A stretch of 64,000 nucleotides of DNA from Ficedula albicollis (Eukaryota; Chordata; Aves; Passeriformes; Muscicapidae), in contig NC_021677.1 of assembly GCF_000247815.1 (NCBI RefSeq), positions 46,412,864 through 46,476,863 of the forward strand, written 5' to 3'. The position numbers and the translations under genes were made by a program. How positions within the stretch are numbered: position 1 is the first letter of the stretch; each line of letters begins with the position of its first letter. The notes under the pieces were generated by a model, which saw only the letters and a list, made by a program, of their open reading frames with translations, did no database searches and was not told the DNA's origin. Positions 13,281-26,700 of the stretch are shown one piece after another.

Positions 13281-13616
13281 TGATGATGGGTACTGGTGCT
13301 GTACTGAAGAGCTTTCCACATGCTTCAAGAAATACATTTAAACTCACCTTCTCTTCCGGGCAAGGTATAGAGAACATTCAATATTTATTGCTGGAACTTC
13401 CATCTACATCAGTGCCTTTTCCTACCACAGCATCATACTTCAACTGTGTGATGATGGGTACTGGTGCTGTACTGAAGAGCTTTCCACATGCTTCAAGAAA
13501 TACATTTAAACTCACCTTCTCTTCCGGGCAAGGTATAGAGAACATTCAATATTTATTGCTGGAACTTCCATCTACATCAGTGCCTTTTCCCACCACAGCA
13601 TCATACTTCAACTGTG
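13281..13616. repeat. two-copy tandem duplication, 168-bp unit
   Basis: The unit starting tgatgatgggtactgg at 13281 is repeated at 13449 with one visible T/C difference. Because 168 is divisible by three, an ORF runs through both copies and shows a 56-residue peptide twice. That ORF is a by-product and has no recognisable domain. Confidence 0.93.
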
Positions 13617-13859
13617 CTGCAAAGGGAAGAGGAAACTTTTGTGTAGCAGCCATGAGCTGCCCAACATATGCATATTACTGTGCATGTTTCATAGATTCAG
13701 AATGAGCAAGACATTTTCTCCATAACTTCAAACTTCAGCTGCAAAGGGAAGAGGAAACTTTTGTGTAGCTGCCATGAGCTGCCCAACATATGCATATCAC
13801 TGTGCATGTTTCATAGATTCAGAATGAACAAGACATTTTCTCCATAACTTCAAACTTCT
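13616..13859. repeat. two-copy tandem duplication, 122-bp unit
   Basis: The unit starting gctgcaaagggaag at 13616 recurs at 13738 with three substitutions. It begins exactly where the 168-bp duplication ends. Confidence 0.93.
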
Positions 13860-16070
13860 GGAAAACTGTTCAAAATTTTCTGCTGATAAAGAAATCCTCT
13901 GTGAAGTATATGTGAAACCTGGTATGGCTTCTCCAGGTTAGCACATCATGCTCAGTGTCCCTTTAGTGCACAGAAAACAGCAGTCCCCATTGCCAACCCC
14001 TTCACCTCCTGGAGAACAACAGGGCTGAAAGATGACTGCAGCCAGCTACTAGTGCAGCTAACTCCTTTCTTCTTCCTTCTTTCATGGATAGTTTCCCTTA
14101 AAATAGCACAGGGAGGATTTTACAATTGATCATCCTCATGAGACAGTCTTTGAAATAGTGATTGTATAACATTGTCATGACATGGATATTTTTGACAGTG
14201 AAATAAGCTTACCTAATAAATTGAGTGCTGTATTGCCTCTTCTTTCCTCCTTTCCTCAAAGGCAGGAGTGTGCACAGTATAGAGAGAAGGTATTTGCTGC
14301 TCTTCTTGGTTTTCAGAAATGTAGTGCTTAACAAGACCTATCCACTCATGCTGTCTTGTCTCATCCTACAGATAACTACAACACACCAGCTTATTAAGAG
14401 TTGCAAGGATGGCAGGCAAAGCAAGATCAAAGAAATTAGTTCAGCCTCTTCAGTTTCCAGGGTGAGGTCTGATACCTGGTAGAATTCATCCCTTGCCAGC
14501 AGAACTCACACATAGAAATGTGCATGAGAAACAGAGGTTTGTTTATTGGGGCATCAGAGCTCCTCGGCAATGCCCATGGCCATCAAAACATGCCAAAAAG
14601 CACTAACCACCAAGTCTCTATGCTGTTTAGCTCTCTATCCTGGAACAAGGCTGCAGGCATGAAGACTTCAGTTAATGCCAGTTTTTCCTTAGTTTCTTTC
14701 CCTATCTATTTGACAAGTCATTTTGATGTCGTCTAATCAAGTAGCAGCCAGTAATAACTGACTTTGAAGAGCTTAGACACATGGCCTAGCTTTCATAATC
14801 CTGCCATAGCTTCTGATTTGCTAAAGGAAGCTTATGCAGGGGTGGTTTCAGGCATACTTTTAAATATTCTAAACATTTTTATTGGTGATTCATCCCATTT
14901 GCCTTGAAAAGTTGTTTTGCTTTTTTCTTTGCCAGAGGGCATGGTTTTAGGTTTGTTACATTATTCATCCAAAAAGTCAGCTGACAGTGCTGCCAGCCAG
15001 GTAGGGAAAGTATAAGAACTAACTGGCATATGAACCACAATGCTTAAACAGGATCATTTCAGCATGGGAAGATTCAGACATGACATAAGCAGTAAATAGT
15101 ATGTCTGAGTGTTCCTTACTTACAAGGACTTGAATGACAGTCTCAGCATGTCCCATCTCTAAAGAAAAAAAGAAAATTTTTTGTTTGTCTAGAATTAATT
15201 TCCTGACTTGTCATTCAGTAACTATTCTTGTTTCCATGATACTTCAGCATGACAAACACACCAGAAAACATGATTTTGAAGGTGTACAGCACTGGTTGGA
15301 TGATAAGCACTGAATAAGAACTTTCAAAGAATAAGAGAGAAAGAGACAACGCTTTGGTCCAGGCACCTAAGATGACAAACGTCTTTATGAAATACAAAAT
15401 TAGTATTTGGATTTCCCAGCCAATCTGTTACAATCAGAGTTTGTATTTCTCCTAGAAATCCAGTTGGACAACCAGATGAGGAATTAAGTCAATTCAGACC
15501 ATTCCAAAGAATGAAAATTATACAGGGTGATATTAAATTTTCTTTCTCTTCCCTGGTACCTTAAAAAGTGGTGCTCCCTGAAGGAGACAAGGGAGAAGCA
15601 TCAGTCCTATTTGACTGAGAGGTCAACAGTCTTGCTGGACAATAACATGGCAGGAGAGTAAATCCTTCAGACTCAGGGTCAGGAACAACACACAGGATCA
15701 GGGTCAGGAGCAACTACACAGACCTGTAACCTTCCTAATTTCTTAACTAGACTTACCCCTACAATTTCAGGTATGGTTCAAATAAGGCTGTTTCCTTGTC
15801 CTTGATATCTCAGTATAATTTCACAAGATGCCCCTACAAAGCTTCTTTGATTTTTCTTTTACCATACCTTATCAGGGCCCATCCTTCACCCTCTGTAGCA
15901 TGAATAGCACTTCTCCATGTTCATGCACTTCAGATGTGCTCCAGCTCTAGAGCTTGAAGAACATATGGCTTGATCCTATACACCTTCCACTTGCTTTACA
16001 AGAAAATGTGGATAACTAAGAAGAAAATGTTAAAAAGAACAGTAGTGAAAACAGGGGAATCTGTGCTTGG
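13860..16070. other. no gene seen
   Basis: Unique AT-rich sequence with short ORFs only. A loose 25-bp imperfect repeat around cagggtcagga occurs at 15673-15708. No element family is recognised. Confidence 0.5.
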
Positions 16071-16619
16071 CCTCTAGCCCAGGTGGTGAGACTGGAGTGC
16101 AGCCAATGCTATCTGGAAATCCTGAGGAAATCTGCTGGCAAACAACCAGGAATGGTCACCCTGAGACGACACGTTCAGGTGCACGTCTAGACATGGTAAC
16201 TTGGAAACACTCACAAGTTCAATATGGTTCTTATTTCTTTCATTTTCTTATCATCATAATGGCAAGGGGAAAGGGGCATGGACACTCAGAGGGAAAGACT
16301 GGTTTAGCAGCACAAGGCAGAGAATCAGAGAAACACAGAATAGTTTGCTTTGGAAGACACCTCAAAAATCTTCTATTTCCGAACCCCATTCCATGAGCAG
16401 GGACATCTTCCACTAAACCAGGTTGCTCCAAGCCCCATTCAACCTGGCCTTGAGCACTTGCAGTGTTGGGGCACCCACAACTTCTCTGGGCAACCTGTGG
16501 TAGAGCCTCACCACCCTCACAGCACAGAATTTCTTCCTAATATCTTGTCTTTTTCCAGTTTAAAGCCATTACCCCTTACCCCTACATGCCCTTGTAAAAT
16601 ATCCTTCTCCACCTCTCTT

Positions 16620-16709
16620 CTAGGCCTCTTTAGGTACTGGATAGTGCTATGAGGTGTCCCCACACTAGGCCTCTTTAGGTACTGGGTAGTGCTATGAGGT
16701 GTCCCCACA
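16620..16709. repeat. 45-bp tandem duplication nested in CR1 copy 1
   Basis: The unit starting ctaggcctctttaggt at 16620 is repeated at 16665 with one A/G difference. The homologous site in copy 2 (about 17412) has a single unit. Confidence 0.92.
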
Positions 16710-16866
16710 ACCTTCACTTCTCCAGGCTGAAAAATCCCAACTCTCAGCCTGTCTCCAGAGGAGAGGTGCTCAAGACCTCTGATCACTAACCTTCACTTCT
16801 CCAGGCTGAAAAATCCCAAGTCTCAGCCTGTCTCCAGAGGAGAGGTGCTCTAGACCTCTGATCACC
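16709..16866. repeat. 79-bp tandem duplication nested in CR1 copy 1
   Basis: The unit starting aaccttcacttctcc at 16709 is repeated at 16788 with two substitutions. The corresponding segment in CR1 copy 2 is single. Confidence 0.92.
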
Positions 16867-17113
16867 TCTAGCCCAGGTGGTGAGACTGGAGTGCAGCCAA
16901 TGCTATCTGGAAATCCTGAGGAAATCTGCTGGCAAACAACCAGGAATGGTCACCCTGAGACGACACGTTCAGGTGCACGTCTAGACATGGTAACTTGGAA
17001 ACACTCACAAGTTCAATATGGTTCTTATTTCTTTCATTTTCTTATCATCATAATGGCAAGGGGAAAGGGGCATGGTCACTCAGAGGAAAAGACTGGTTTA
17101 GCAGCACAAGGCA

Positions 17114-17715
17114 GAGAATCAGAGAAACAGAATGGTTTGCTTTGGAAGACACCTCAAAAATCTTCTATTTCCGAACCCCATTCCATGAGCAGGGACATCT
17201 TCCACTAAACCAGGTTGCTCCAAGCCCCATTCAACCTGGCCTTGAGCACTTGCAGTGTTGGGGCACCCACAACTTCTCTGGGCAACCTGTGGTAGAGCCT
17301 CACCACCCTCACAGTACAGAATTTCTTCCTAATATCTTGTCTTTTTCCAGTTTAAAGCCATTACCCCTTACCCCTACATGCCCTTGTAAAATATCCTTCT
17401 CCACCTCTCTTCTAGGCCTCTTTAGGTACTGGGTAGTGCTATGAGGTGTCCCCACAACCTTCACTTCTCCAGGCTGAAAAATCCCAACTCTCAGCCTGTC
17501 TCCAGAGGAGAGGTGCTCAAGACCTCTGATCACTTCTGTGGTCCTCTGGACTTGCTCCAACAGGACCAACTCCTCCCTGTTTTGGGAGTTCCAAAGTGGG
17601 ATCCAGTACTCTACTCAGGGGCTCCCAGAGTGGAATTGAGTGGGACAATAACCTGCATTGACCTGCTGGCCATGCTGCTTTTGATCTAGCACAAGATGTG
17701 TTTTGGAAATGGATG
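17114..17715 (-). mobile_element. CR1 LINE 3' fragment, copy 2 (longer)
   Basis: This is the same CR1 insertion after the duplication, and it continues further into the element than copy 1 (ggacttgctccaacagg, then gacctgctggccatgctgc). It runs out near 17715. It is 5'-truncated and non-coding. The extra length shows that the duplication breakpoint fell inside the original CR1. Confidence 0.93.
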
Positions 17716-20700
17716 GTCAAAATACAAGACTAAGTCTGTCTTTCTCTTCAGACTTAAACAAATATGCATGGCCTTCTCACTCCTCAGTTTCTCTCCTATC
17801 AGAGTAATTGGCAAAAGCAGCTTACCTTGAAGATCTTTTATGAAGATTCAACACTTCCTTTTCTTAAAGCAATTTGAAATCCTGTGCTCACAGATACTAA
17901 CAAGCCCTCATATATAACATACTTGATTTTAAACCAGAAGACAATTTATGCCTTTTCAGAACTGTCATAGCAGCACGATTCATTAGAATCGGTAATAAAT
18001 GGCATGCATCATTTATTGCTCAAAATTTCTGAAGTTTTTTTTTTCTCATTCACATGAAGATATGTAGTGAAATAGTCAATAACTATTGTTACTGCATCCT
18101 GATTTTCAATTTATGATAGTGTTGTAGAAGAATACCAGGAATAGAAATTCATCATCTTTAAAAATTTTGAGACAAATAAGTCTTAAATACATTTCTCAGA
18201 TTCCCCCAGCTGCTACAATGGGCATTCTCCAGTGCCTTCCCAAGAGGGAAGGGAAAAAAAAAGGACAGATCAGAAAGCACAGATCTTCCAATATCAGGAA
18301 TTCTACAGTTCATTGGATGGGAAATGGGGTGAACCTGAAGTGGCAACACAGTATACATTACAAAAGTTGTTGAAAATTATTAATCACGGTCAAATTGCCC
18401 TAAACTTGGAGAATGAGTCATAAGGTATTGCTACATCTCTCCTCCAAATTAATTTAAATGTGGTGAGGGTGTCCAACATAGAAGGAATCACACCTATAGC
18501 TTTTAAAAATCCAGAGACCCTTAAATTACAGATGGACAAACACCACAGTGCACCTCACAACTAACTCTGCCCTTGCAGGCTTAGCTTTCTGATGACATAT
18601 TTTGACCTCTAGCAATTTTTCACCACTGACATATAAAGCCTAGGAAGAGCTGGCAGAACCTTCCCTGTGCAGCAGCAGCAGCAGCACAGACACTGCCAAC
18701 CACAATTCATTTATAAGGGCTCCCCTCCCTCTGCCCTTCTATTGCCTCCCCTATGGAAACTGAGCTGATGTGTTCATTTGCCCTTTTTTGCAACTTTTTT
18801 TCCAGTTTTGGGGCACAGACCAGCAGGGAAGAGGGAAGCAGACGTGGGCCTGAGCAGCTGTGCCTGAGGACTGGGAATCTGGGGAGAGCTGCAGGAGGAC
18901 TGTGATTGTCTCCATACTTGAAGCTGTTCCTAGAGTGAAGAATATCATTCAGTGAAATATATAATTTTTGAGATTTCCTCTGAGATGTGGATTTTTGTTA
19001 CGGCTATAGACAATGCATTTTCACTGCTCCTTGCACTGTCCCAAGGATGTTGAAACATTAGTATATCACCAAAAAATTCTATTAGCAAGCCACCCCTGAG
19101 AAGCACAGCAGAGAAAGAAAGGAAGATCTTGGTTTGTGTCTGTTACTACTGTGACCTTGGGATACGGGGCTCTTAAGATGGTACATCCCATATTAGGCAA
19201 ACTACAGTAGAGCTGTCTTCTGCAGTATGGAGAGGGCAGTGCCAGCAAGGCAAGGTGGATGATAAATTATATGAAGAATCTACCCTACCTCTGCAAATGT
19301 CCCCATGTTTCTCACGCCCTTCCTGTGCTCCCAGGATGCTGGCTGTCATTCAGAGCTTTGGTCAAGGTAGTAATTTATCTGATGAAGGGGATTTTTGTTG
19401 ATAAGAACAGAGACTGCAATTTTTTATAGCTGTTTTACAGAGACATGAAGGAGCCTGAGGCATAAAGTGGATGTCATGCAATTAAGATAAAAAGAACAAA
19501 CTAGAAATAGAAAATAAAAAAGGAAAAGAAAGACAATACTTCTTTGTCTTTGTGAATCCCTGAAGTCAGAAGTTCTTAACTTCTGTTTAACAGAAGAGAC
19601 AAATATGACTCATTATTTCTTTCTACCATCTTAGAACAGAGCAGACATTTTGGTTTCCTTATATATACACCAGCAACTTGCCATGCCTAGACAGCACCTG
19701 AAATTGAATTACACAAAAGGAATTATTCCTGAAATGGCAAGACAATTACCAGGTGCAGGTAACGTAGCGAAGACAGAAAGAGAGCTTGCCTAAGAAACCA
19801 GGGCTTTATTGTCAGCTCCTTCTTGTTGAGGAGCCTTAGGGCTCACTGAGGCTTGCAAGACAGTCTGCTGAGATGAGCATGTGATAATATCTCCTCTGAG
19901 GAGAGCTCTCCCTGTTCAGAAGTACAGCAGGGTTATCTGAAGCAGCAGTTTCCTCTAGACCCCAGCCTACACCCTCTGCATTGTTAATATGGCCAAGAGC
20001 AATACATGCACCACTTGACAGGACAGAGAGATTATTTCATTATTTATGCACAGTTACATCCTAAAGACATCAGTACTGCATTTAGATACAGCCTTCTTGC
20101 ATATCAGCGCCATGAAGATGCATTTATTGATTTGATACATGATACAGATACTTAATTTGCACAAAAAACTCAAGTCCTTTGGAATATTCAGTCAGTCTCA
20201 TTGACTGTTTTTTCATGCATTGCTCTGTCCTGTGGCTGGATCAGTCTGAATGTTTGCTCTCAGAGTAATATTCTTATCAAGCTAGCAAAAAAGAAAAAAA
20301 AAGCAAAAAAGCAAACTCTGTATTTCTCTGAAGTCCTCATTGGCTCCTCTGCAGTTCAACAACACAGACACTCAATGGCCTGCTGTTTGTAGTGATTTTC
20401 TCCACCTCTCATCTTCTGAAAACTTCATCACAAATGGTGTTCCATAGTGAGTATGGATGTTTCCCTCATTCTTGGTGTGTCTCATAGTGGGGTAATTCTC
20501 ACAGAAGACAAAGAATTTCCAGTGAAACCAGATATTTTTCATCTAAAGCAGACATAGAAACAGAAGCTGCTGCGAAACTGCATAATTGCAGTGAAAATAA
20601 ACCCTGTGTCAAATCAGACAAATAAAGCAGAAGATGTAAAGCCATTAACAATACTGGATTTTGTGCAGATTTCTAGCTAACCCCATGACATTTTGCTTAC

Positions 20701-23700
20701 TGCAGTTGTAGCTCCACTTATTAGGAAAGGGTCATGTTTCATACTCCATAAATACTCTTGGTTCAATGGTCTTGGTTATTTATCCCTATGAGAATTGATG
20801 AGCTTTAAATGTAAATACTAGCAATTAGTGAATGAGCAGGTACTTCTAATTAAGGCTACTGAGTCGAAGGTCTTCTGGGGAAATTGTATAAACACTGAAC
20901 ATACATGGACATGATAAATAATTCTGTAGCATACACCTTCTATGCAAATACCACACTTTTCTGCTACGCAATATTTAATCTCCATGTGGTGAAATCCATG
21001 GTTCAACTGTTACCCAGTGTCTGAGGTCTCATTCCACAGAACATTTCCCTATGTTGTTCTTTTTTAACTCTAACTCTAGATGAGGGGCAGAAATATTTCC
21101 ACTTAAGCTTTTTATTATTATTTTGGTAAGCCATAATTAGGCTGTCGCTCACTCAGATCCATCTGGCAATCTGAATATCTGTGTTCATTATGGGAAGGAG
21201 TGATTATGATTTGTTCCAAATAACTGCTGTTTGAATTAACTGAGATGACAGATAAATGCAGATTTCCTCTGCTTCAGAGGCCTTAGGGGAGGTTTAGAGT
21301 GCAGAGGCTGTTTTTGGAGATACTTCCTCTACACTTAACAGAGAAGGCACAGTCCTCTAATTGGTACATTCCACAAATACTTTCTGCTAATTCAGTATCA
21401 GCTGGATCTACACTAGTCTTGAGGTTCAGATCAGGAGGGCGCTTTGCAAGGGAACTCTTAGTAGTGCTCACTTTACTGTGGTTTGGGTCACACCAGAAAT
21501 TTGTCTTGGCACACACAACCTGGAATCTGAAAGATCAGTGGATGAATCACCAACGCAAACTCAGTTCTCAAGACTGATCTAGAAATAGACTGGAATGAAA
21601 TCCCCTGAAAGGTGTGTAGTGTGGACAGCTGATCCATAGCATCAGTGGTTTGGTTCTCAACTTCCATTCTCATCATACTGCACTATTTGGTAGGGAAATC
21701 ATTCTCTAAAATGCTGGGTTGCTGTCATTTGAAAAAACATTCTCAGAAAAAGCACTAGATAAATCTGTCAGTGATGTGTTTACCTACACCTGCTTCCTTC
21801 TGCCATGAGCACAAAGATAATTTCTAGCTATGAAAGTCTAAGCTATCACCAAATATACTAGAGGGAGCTTACAATTTTTAAAGCACTTTTCCCTTATATT
21901 CTCCCTAAAGAGACAAAACATGAAACAGAACATAATATGAAGGCTATTTAAAAACAAAAGGTTCATATAGATTACTTCACCAGGCATGCTGTTTCAGTAA
22001 ATTATCAGTTCTCATTTTGAGCAAAGGCTGGTCAAAATGATTTCCAAGCAGCTATACTGTATTATGCCCTGATTTCCAGGATGATATTTATTATGAAAAA
22101 CCTGCAGTATTCAATGGATTCTGTTGCTTGCCATCACACATGAAGCCAATGGCTGAACCAGTAGCAGAGCAGAGAAATTTTGACAAGAGTTCTTGATTGC
22201 TTTAATAGTAAATGTTATTTTTTAAAGGCACTAGCTAATGAAAAGAAAACCAAAAACCCTCAAACCCATGCTTTAAAACCTTTGCTCGAATTATTCAGCA
22301 ATTAGTGTGGGAAAGAAGAGAACTGATTCAGGCTCAACTCACTCTCTGCCCTGTTACTTTTCTTCCCATATCCTATAGAACTGTATGAGTATCTAGCAGG
22401 ATTCACCTTCCTCTCTGCCATCGCTACACGTTCATTCCAGATGGCCGCTCTGGTTCCAGTCTTGTAGCATATATTGTTTGACAGAGCTCCTGGCCTCCAC
22501 AGCACAGACAGAGTAGCACTGGGAATGAAGCAAGGTGGGTGAGTTCCTCCATTTTCTCAAGGGAAAAAAATAATCTTCTTTTTAGTAGGTTTTATCAAAG
22601 GACTCCTTCTCTTGAAAGCGTTTTCTAACCTGAACAAGTTCAAAGACACTGTTTGAAGGCACTGCTGTGCCACTATCAATTACCTGTGAAGCTCCACTAG
22701 GACAGGAGAAGCACCTGAGGTGCCAAAATTGGGTAGTTTTGTTATGATCTTCTATTATCTCATTACAGTGAATTAATAAAACAATAAATTGAACCAAGCA
22801 GAGTGCTATGTCAGTTACTGGTCTTGATACACCCTTCTTTCAAACAAGAACATTTAATAATAGGGATTGCAGCACGGTGAGAAATGTTGCTCTCAACTCA
22901 GTATCACATGAAACTGAATTTTACATTCAGATATCTGGGCAGAATTCTCTTGCTACCCAGAATCCAAAATTGGCCCCATTAAACTCAAGAGGCAATTTAC
23001 CTGAACAAGGAAAGTATTTCAGGATTCCTGATTGCTTTCTCTCTCTTTGCTTTGTTGTTTCCCTCCCTCGCCCTCTTTCCCCACAAGGAGCTTTGATCCA
23101 GCTGCAGAAAGAAAAGTGGTTACCTTGGAAAGTGTGAACATTTGGGAGGTTTTGCCCATGCAATGTCAAGTACTGCTGCAGGAGCTGCTGCTGACACTGA
23201 GCTACTGCAGCCTCTGATCACTGGGCTCGAAAAACTCAACCCCACACTCCAGCGGAGAGATAATTTGTGTCATTTAAACAACCTCATCCTTCACAGCTTA
23301 CACTGCAGGGACTGAGATAAGAGTTTCCATGGTGCAGAGCAGCCCTGCGCATGCCCCAGTGCAATCAGGAACACCCCCTCTTTTCCCTGCTGGGTGAGTC
23401 CCACTCTGCAGCTGTACCTGCTGATCCATCAGAATGTTGCCTCAGATCTTCAGGGATTACTTTTAAAGTGCATATCATTTTTCTTTTTGCAGAACAGAAG
23501 GATGTGGGTTTAATATGGAACTTAGGATAAGTGTATTGTAATTAGTAAAGTGAATGATGCTGATGGGGAAAGTGACAATGATGAGGAAAAAATGGACAGA
23601 AAGTGTTTATATCAATGGAAACCTTTCCTGTTAGCCAACATGACATGTTCCCTCCCCCAAGACTGGAGGGGAACAAAAGGAAAATATGAGCTTCTTGATC

Positions 23701-26700
23701 CAGCATGACCTCTCTTTCCATAAGCTCTTAGCACCAGTTTCTGGGCTATTTACTCAGGGACCAAACAGAAGAAGAAAACTGACCCAAAATGCCACTGAAT
23801 CAATGCAATCAATTTTTGATACTACATAAAAATGCAATTAAAAAACAAAACCACATAGCTTGCTCAAATGAGCATGAGCAAATATTTTTTGTTCACTGTA
23901 GCAAACAAATGAAATGATACTTCACAAAATCAACTGCCGAAACACATCTGTTGCTTTGATTCTGCCCAAGACAACTTGGACAGCTCTCTGTAAAGACCTG
24001 AATGTTGCAGAATATAGCATTTCCATAGGTTTATGGAGAGAGATACCATGGAGAGAAAAAGGAAATCCCCTAGTAAGAAACCTTGGAGGACAAGGTTGCA
24101 GTGCTCCTTCAGTATCAGTCTATTTGAAAAAGAACTTAAAGAACTGAATGGTGCGTTAGGCACCAGAGAGCCAGGCTGTAGATGGACACTGCTTTTTCCT
24201 AGACCTGTTCTGTGCAGTAGTAGTGTACCAAGTGGTAAATCAGGGTCCTGCCTACATTACATCCATGACATCATCACTGCTTGTGAATCTGCTCCTCTGA
24301 CAGATTTTTTTTTCCAGAAATTCCAGCAAAGAAGCAGCTCCAAGACCCTAAAGTCCATCAGTGTGCAAGGGAGAAATCATTGCACATGAGGACATTTTGC
24401 TGTGAATCATGCTCTTTGTGTGGGAGAGATGAGTAAAGATTAAAGAAAGGTTTGAGGCATTTTTCTCCACAGTATTGCACCTGGCAAATTTCCAGAGAGA
24501 AATAAACCATGAGATCTAGGAGACAGACTGAAAGCTTCTCAAAGACAAAAATGAAAAGTTACATTCTGCTCCATTAAAAAAAATGACACCATATCTGAAG
24601 AAAGGCAGAATATATATCTAGTCAGAATGAAGTTAGGGCCTGACTAAAGGATAAATTTTTCTTGCAGATTTTGTGGCTTTGTACTGCTATCACCACATTT
24701 CATCTTCAGCATAAACATAGAAAATACAACCTTTGATGCCAGACCTAAAAAAGATCCAAGGTTTTTGAGCAATTATTTTCCAGTAATCTCTATTACAGTC
24801 TCTCAAACACAGTCCACTTGACATACAGTTCCACAAAACGCTCTTTTTTTTCAGACAGATGAATACTTTAGCTGCCTCACAAAATCTTCTCTTTTAGGAT
24901 TTCTAGTGGAAAGATTTCCTTTTTTATCACAATGATGTCACAGATTAGTGAGGGTGGCTACTTCCTCCCACCCCCATTATCCAAGATTTTGTTGTATGTG
25001 TTTAGTTTCGTTTTTCATCCTCTGCTTTCAAAATTAACTCAGCTGTGGATGAAGACATATCCTATTAGCTCTATCCCTTTGGGGAATGCCTACAACAGCT
25101 GCAGATGCCATTTCATTTCTCCTTAATACCCTTGTGTCCTAGAATACAAATAAAACAAATGTTGGTATCCTGTCCCCTGCACACCCCACATCATATTTTT
25201 TTAAACATACTGTACAGCTACACAAAATGTCCCTGATAAGGCATTGTTAGTCACTTGCAATGAAGCTGTTAGAATAAGAGTTTGTGCCTCCATAATTCAT
25301 CCTGGGATAATGCAATTCCACGCTGAATACTGATAAATGATTCAAGATCTCATAAGCCTACTTAACTCTGAACAGTGAAATAAGAAAATACTGCAGAAAC
25401 CATGGCAGCTGAAAGGTAAAGTCATTAGAAAAATGCATGCAAATCCAGCAGCAAATGACACTGCATAAAGTAAAGGAGTTTATAGCTAATGACTTGTACT
25501 GATGCACAGTCCCATATTCTGAAAAGAAAATGTCTAACGTTAACATTGATGACAAGTAAAACACTAATATATTTAGATCTGGATATCTGTTGTCCTGCAC
25601 TGAACTCAAATTTGGGAGATAGACTTAAAAATCTAATAATAGCAGTCTCAGATCTTGCTTATACTCACATTTTGACATGCCAGTTTATGTATTTAAAATT
25701 CAGCTAAGAATAAGAATACAGCATGCCACCAGCACTGAACTTCCATCTGCAAGATACCTTTACTGACTAAAACAAGGCTGGGTCTTGTTCCTGTGCAGTG
25801 AAGTAGCAATATAAAATTTGTAGTCTTTGGCTGACATTGTCTCAGATTTGCTACTTCTCTCTCCTCCCTAGCAATGGTGCACTATACCAGAAAAGGAGCT
25901 GATGGTAACCAGTAAATTACCATTGAATGTAAGGGCACACTCAGTGAAGGAGTTTAGACACTTGCCTGCAAGAACTGAGTTCGGTGAGCTACATTTCCTC
26001 TGCTGCAAATAGAGATACAGACTGGGAGTGAAGATGGGGTTCACAACCAAGCACTCCTGAAGGGAAAGGATGATGAGGAAAAGCAGCCAAGTCCAGCTGA
26101 GAGGACAGAATTGTTATGTCTTTATCTTATGTCCTGCCTAAGAGTGCACAAAACCCATCATGCCCAGTACCAAACACCATCCATCCCTTAGCATGGCTGT
26201 GGCAAGGGTTGCACTTCTATAACACCTTCAGCCCAAGTGCAATGAATTGAGGAATTTAATTTTGCAATACTGAAATAAAGGAAAGCTATCATTCTCAAAC
26301 TACAGCTAAGGACACCCTGACAAGGAAAAGTGCTGCTCTAAAGTGTGTCCCAAAGTGAATATACGCAGCCTCTGGCAAAACCAGGAGTGGGGGCAATTCT
26401 AAAGTTTCAGCAAATACATAGTTCCTACTGCAAAGCATGGAACAGTGACTTAAAAAGGAGAGAAGCAGAGGTCTCTCAATTATCTTCCTACTAAAAGTGA
26501 GTTGTATTTGTATTATATGGAACTTCCAGATCAAAAATCTAGCCTCTTTCAAGTGCTTTGAAACTATGGTATTAATTATAATACTCTTTCTCCAGTTGCA
26601 TCTGTATTTCCCTTGAACTTTTTGATTTTACGAGTGTACAAGACAGCTTTAGTAGAAAACTACTGTAAATTAACATCATGATTAATAAAAAGTCCATTCA

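Larger units (their letters stand above)
16320..16866 (-). mobile_element. CR1 LINE 3' fragment, copy 1
   Basis: The plus strand reads as the reverse complement of a CR1 3' end: agaatcagagaaacacagaat, then the ggttgctccaagccccattc and ggcaacctgtgg segments. CR1 is the dominant avian non-LTR retrotransposon and is typically 5'-truncated. Only 3' noncoding/tail sequence is present, so it encodes no functional protein. Two internal tandem duplications lengthen it. Confidence 0.93.
16071..17532. repeat. ~0.8-kb tandem duplication containing a CR1 tail
   Basis: Sequence starting cctctagcccaggtgg at 16071 is repeated from 16865. The first copy is 794 bp and the second about 668 bp. The difference is explained by 45-bp and 79-bp nested duplications present only in the first copy, plus a 2-bp indel (aaacacag versus aaacag). 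A few scattered substitutions separate the copies. Each copy carries about 250 bp of non-CR1 DNA followed by a minus-strand CR1 3' end. Confidence 0.93.

Noticed and set aside
13280..13705. 141-codon plus-strand ORF with an internal 56-residue repeat
   Set aside because: The repeat is the 168-bp tandem duplication, which happens to preserve frame. No family resemblance.
16067..17569. ORFs on both strands at 16067-17569
   Set aside because: They lie in the duplicated CR1 3' tail, which is noncoding, and adjoining duplicated sequence.
21852..21864. CTCF site at tactagagggagc
   Set aside because: It mismatches the essential GGC core, giving a weaker match than the one at 61645.
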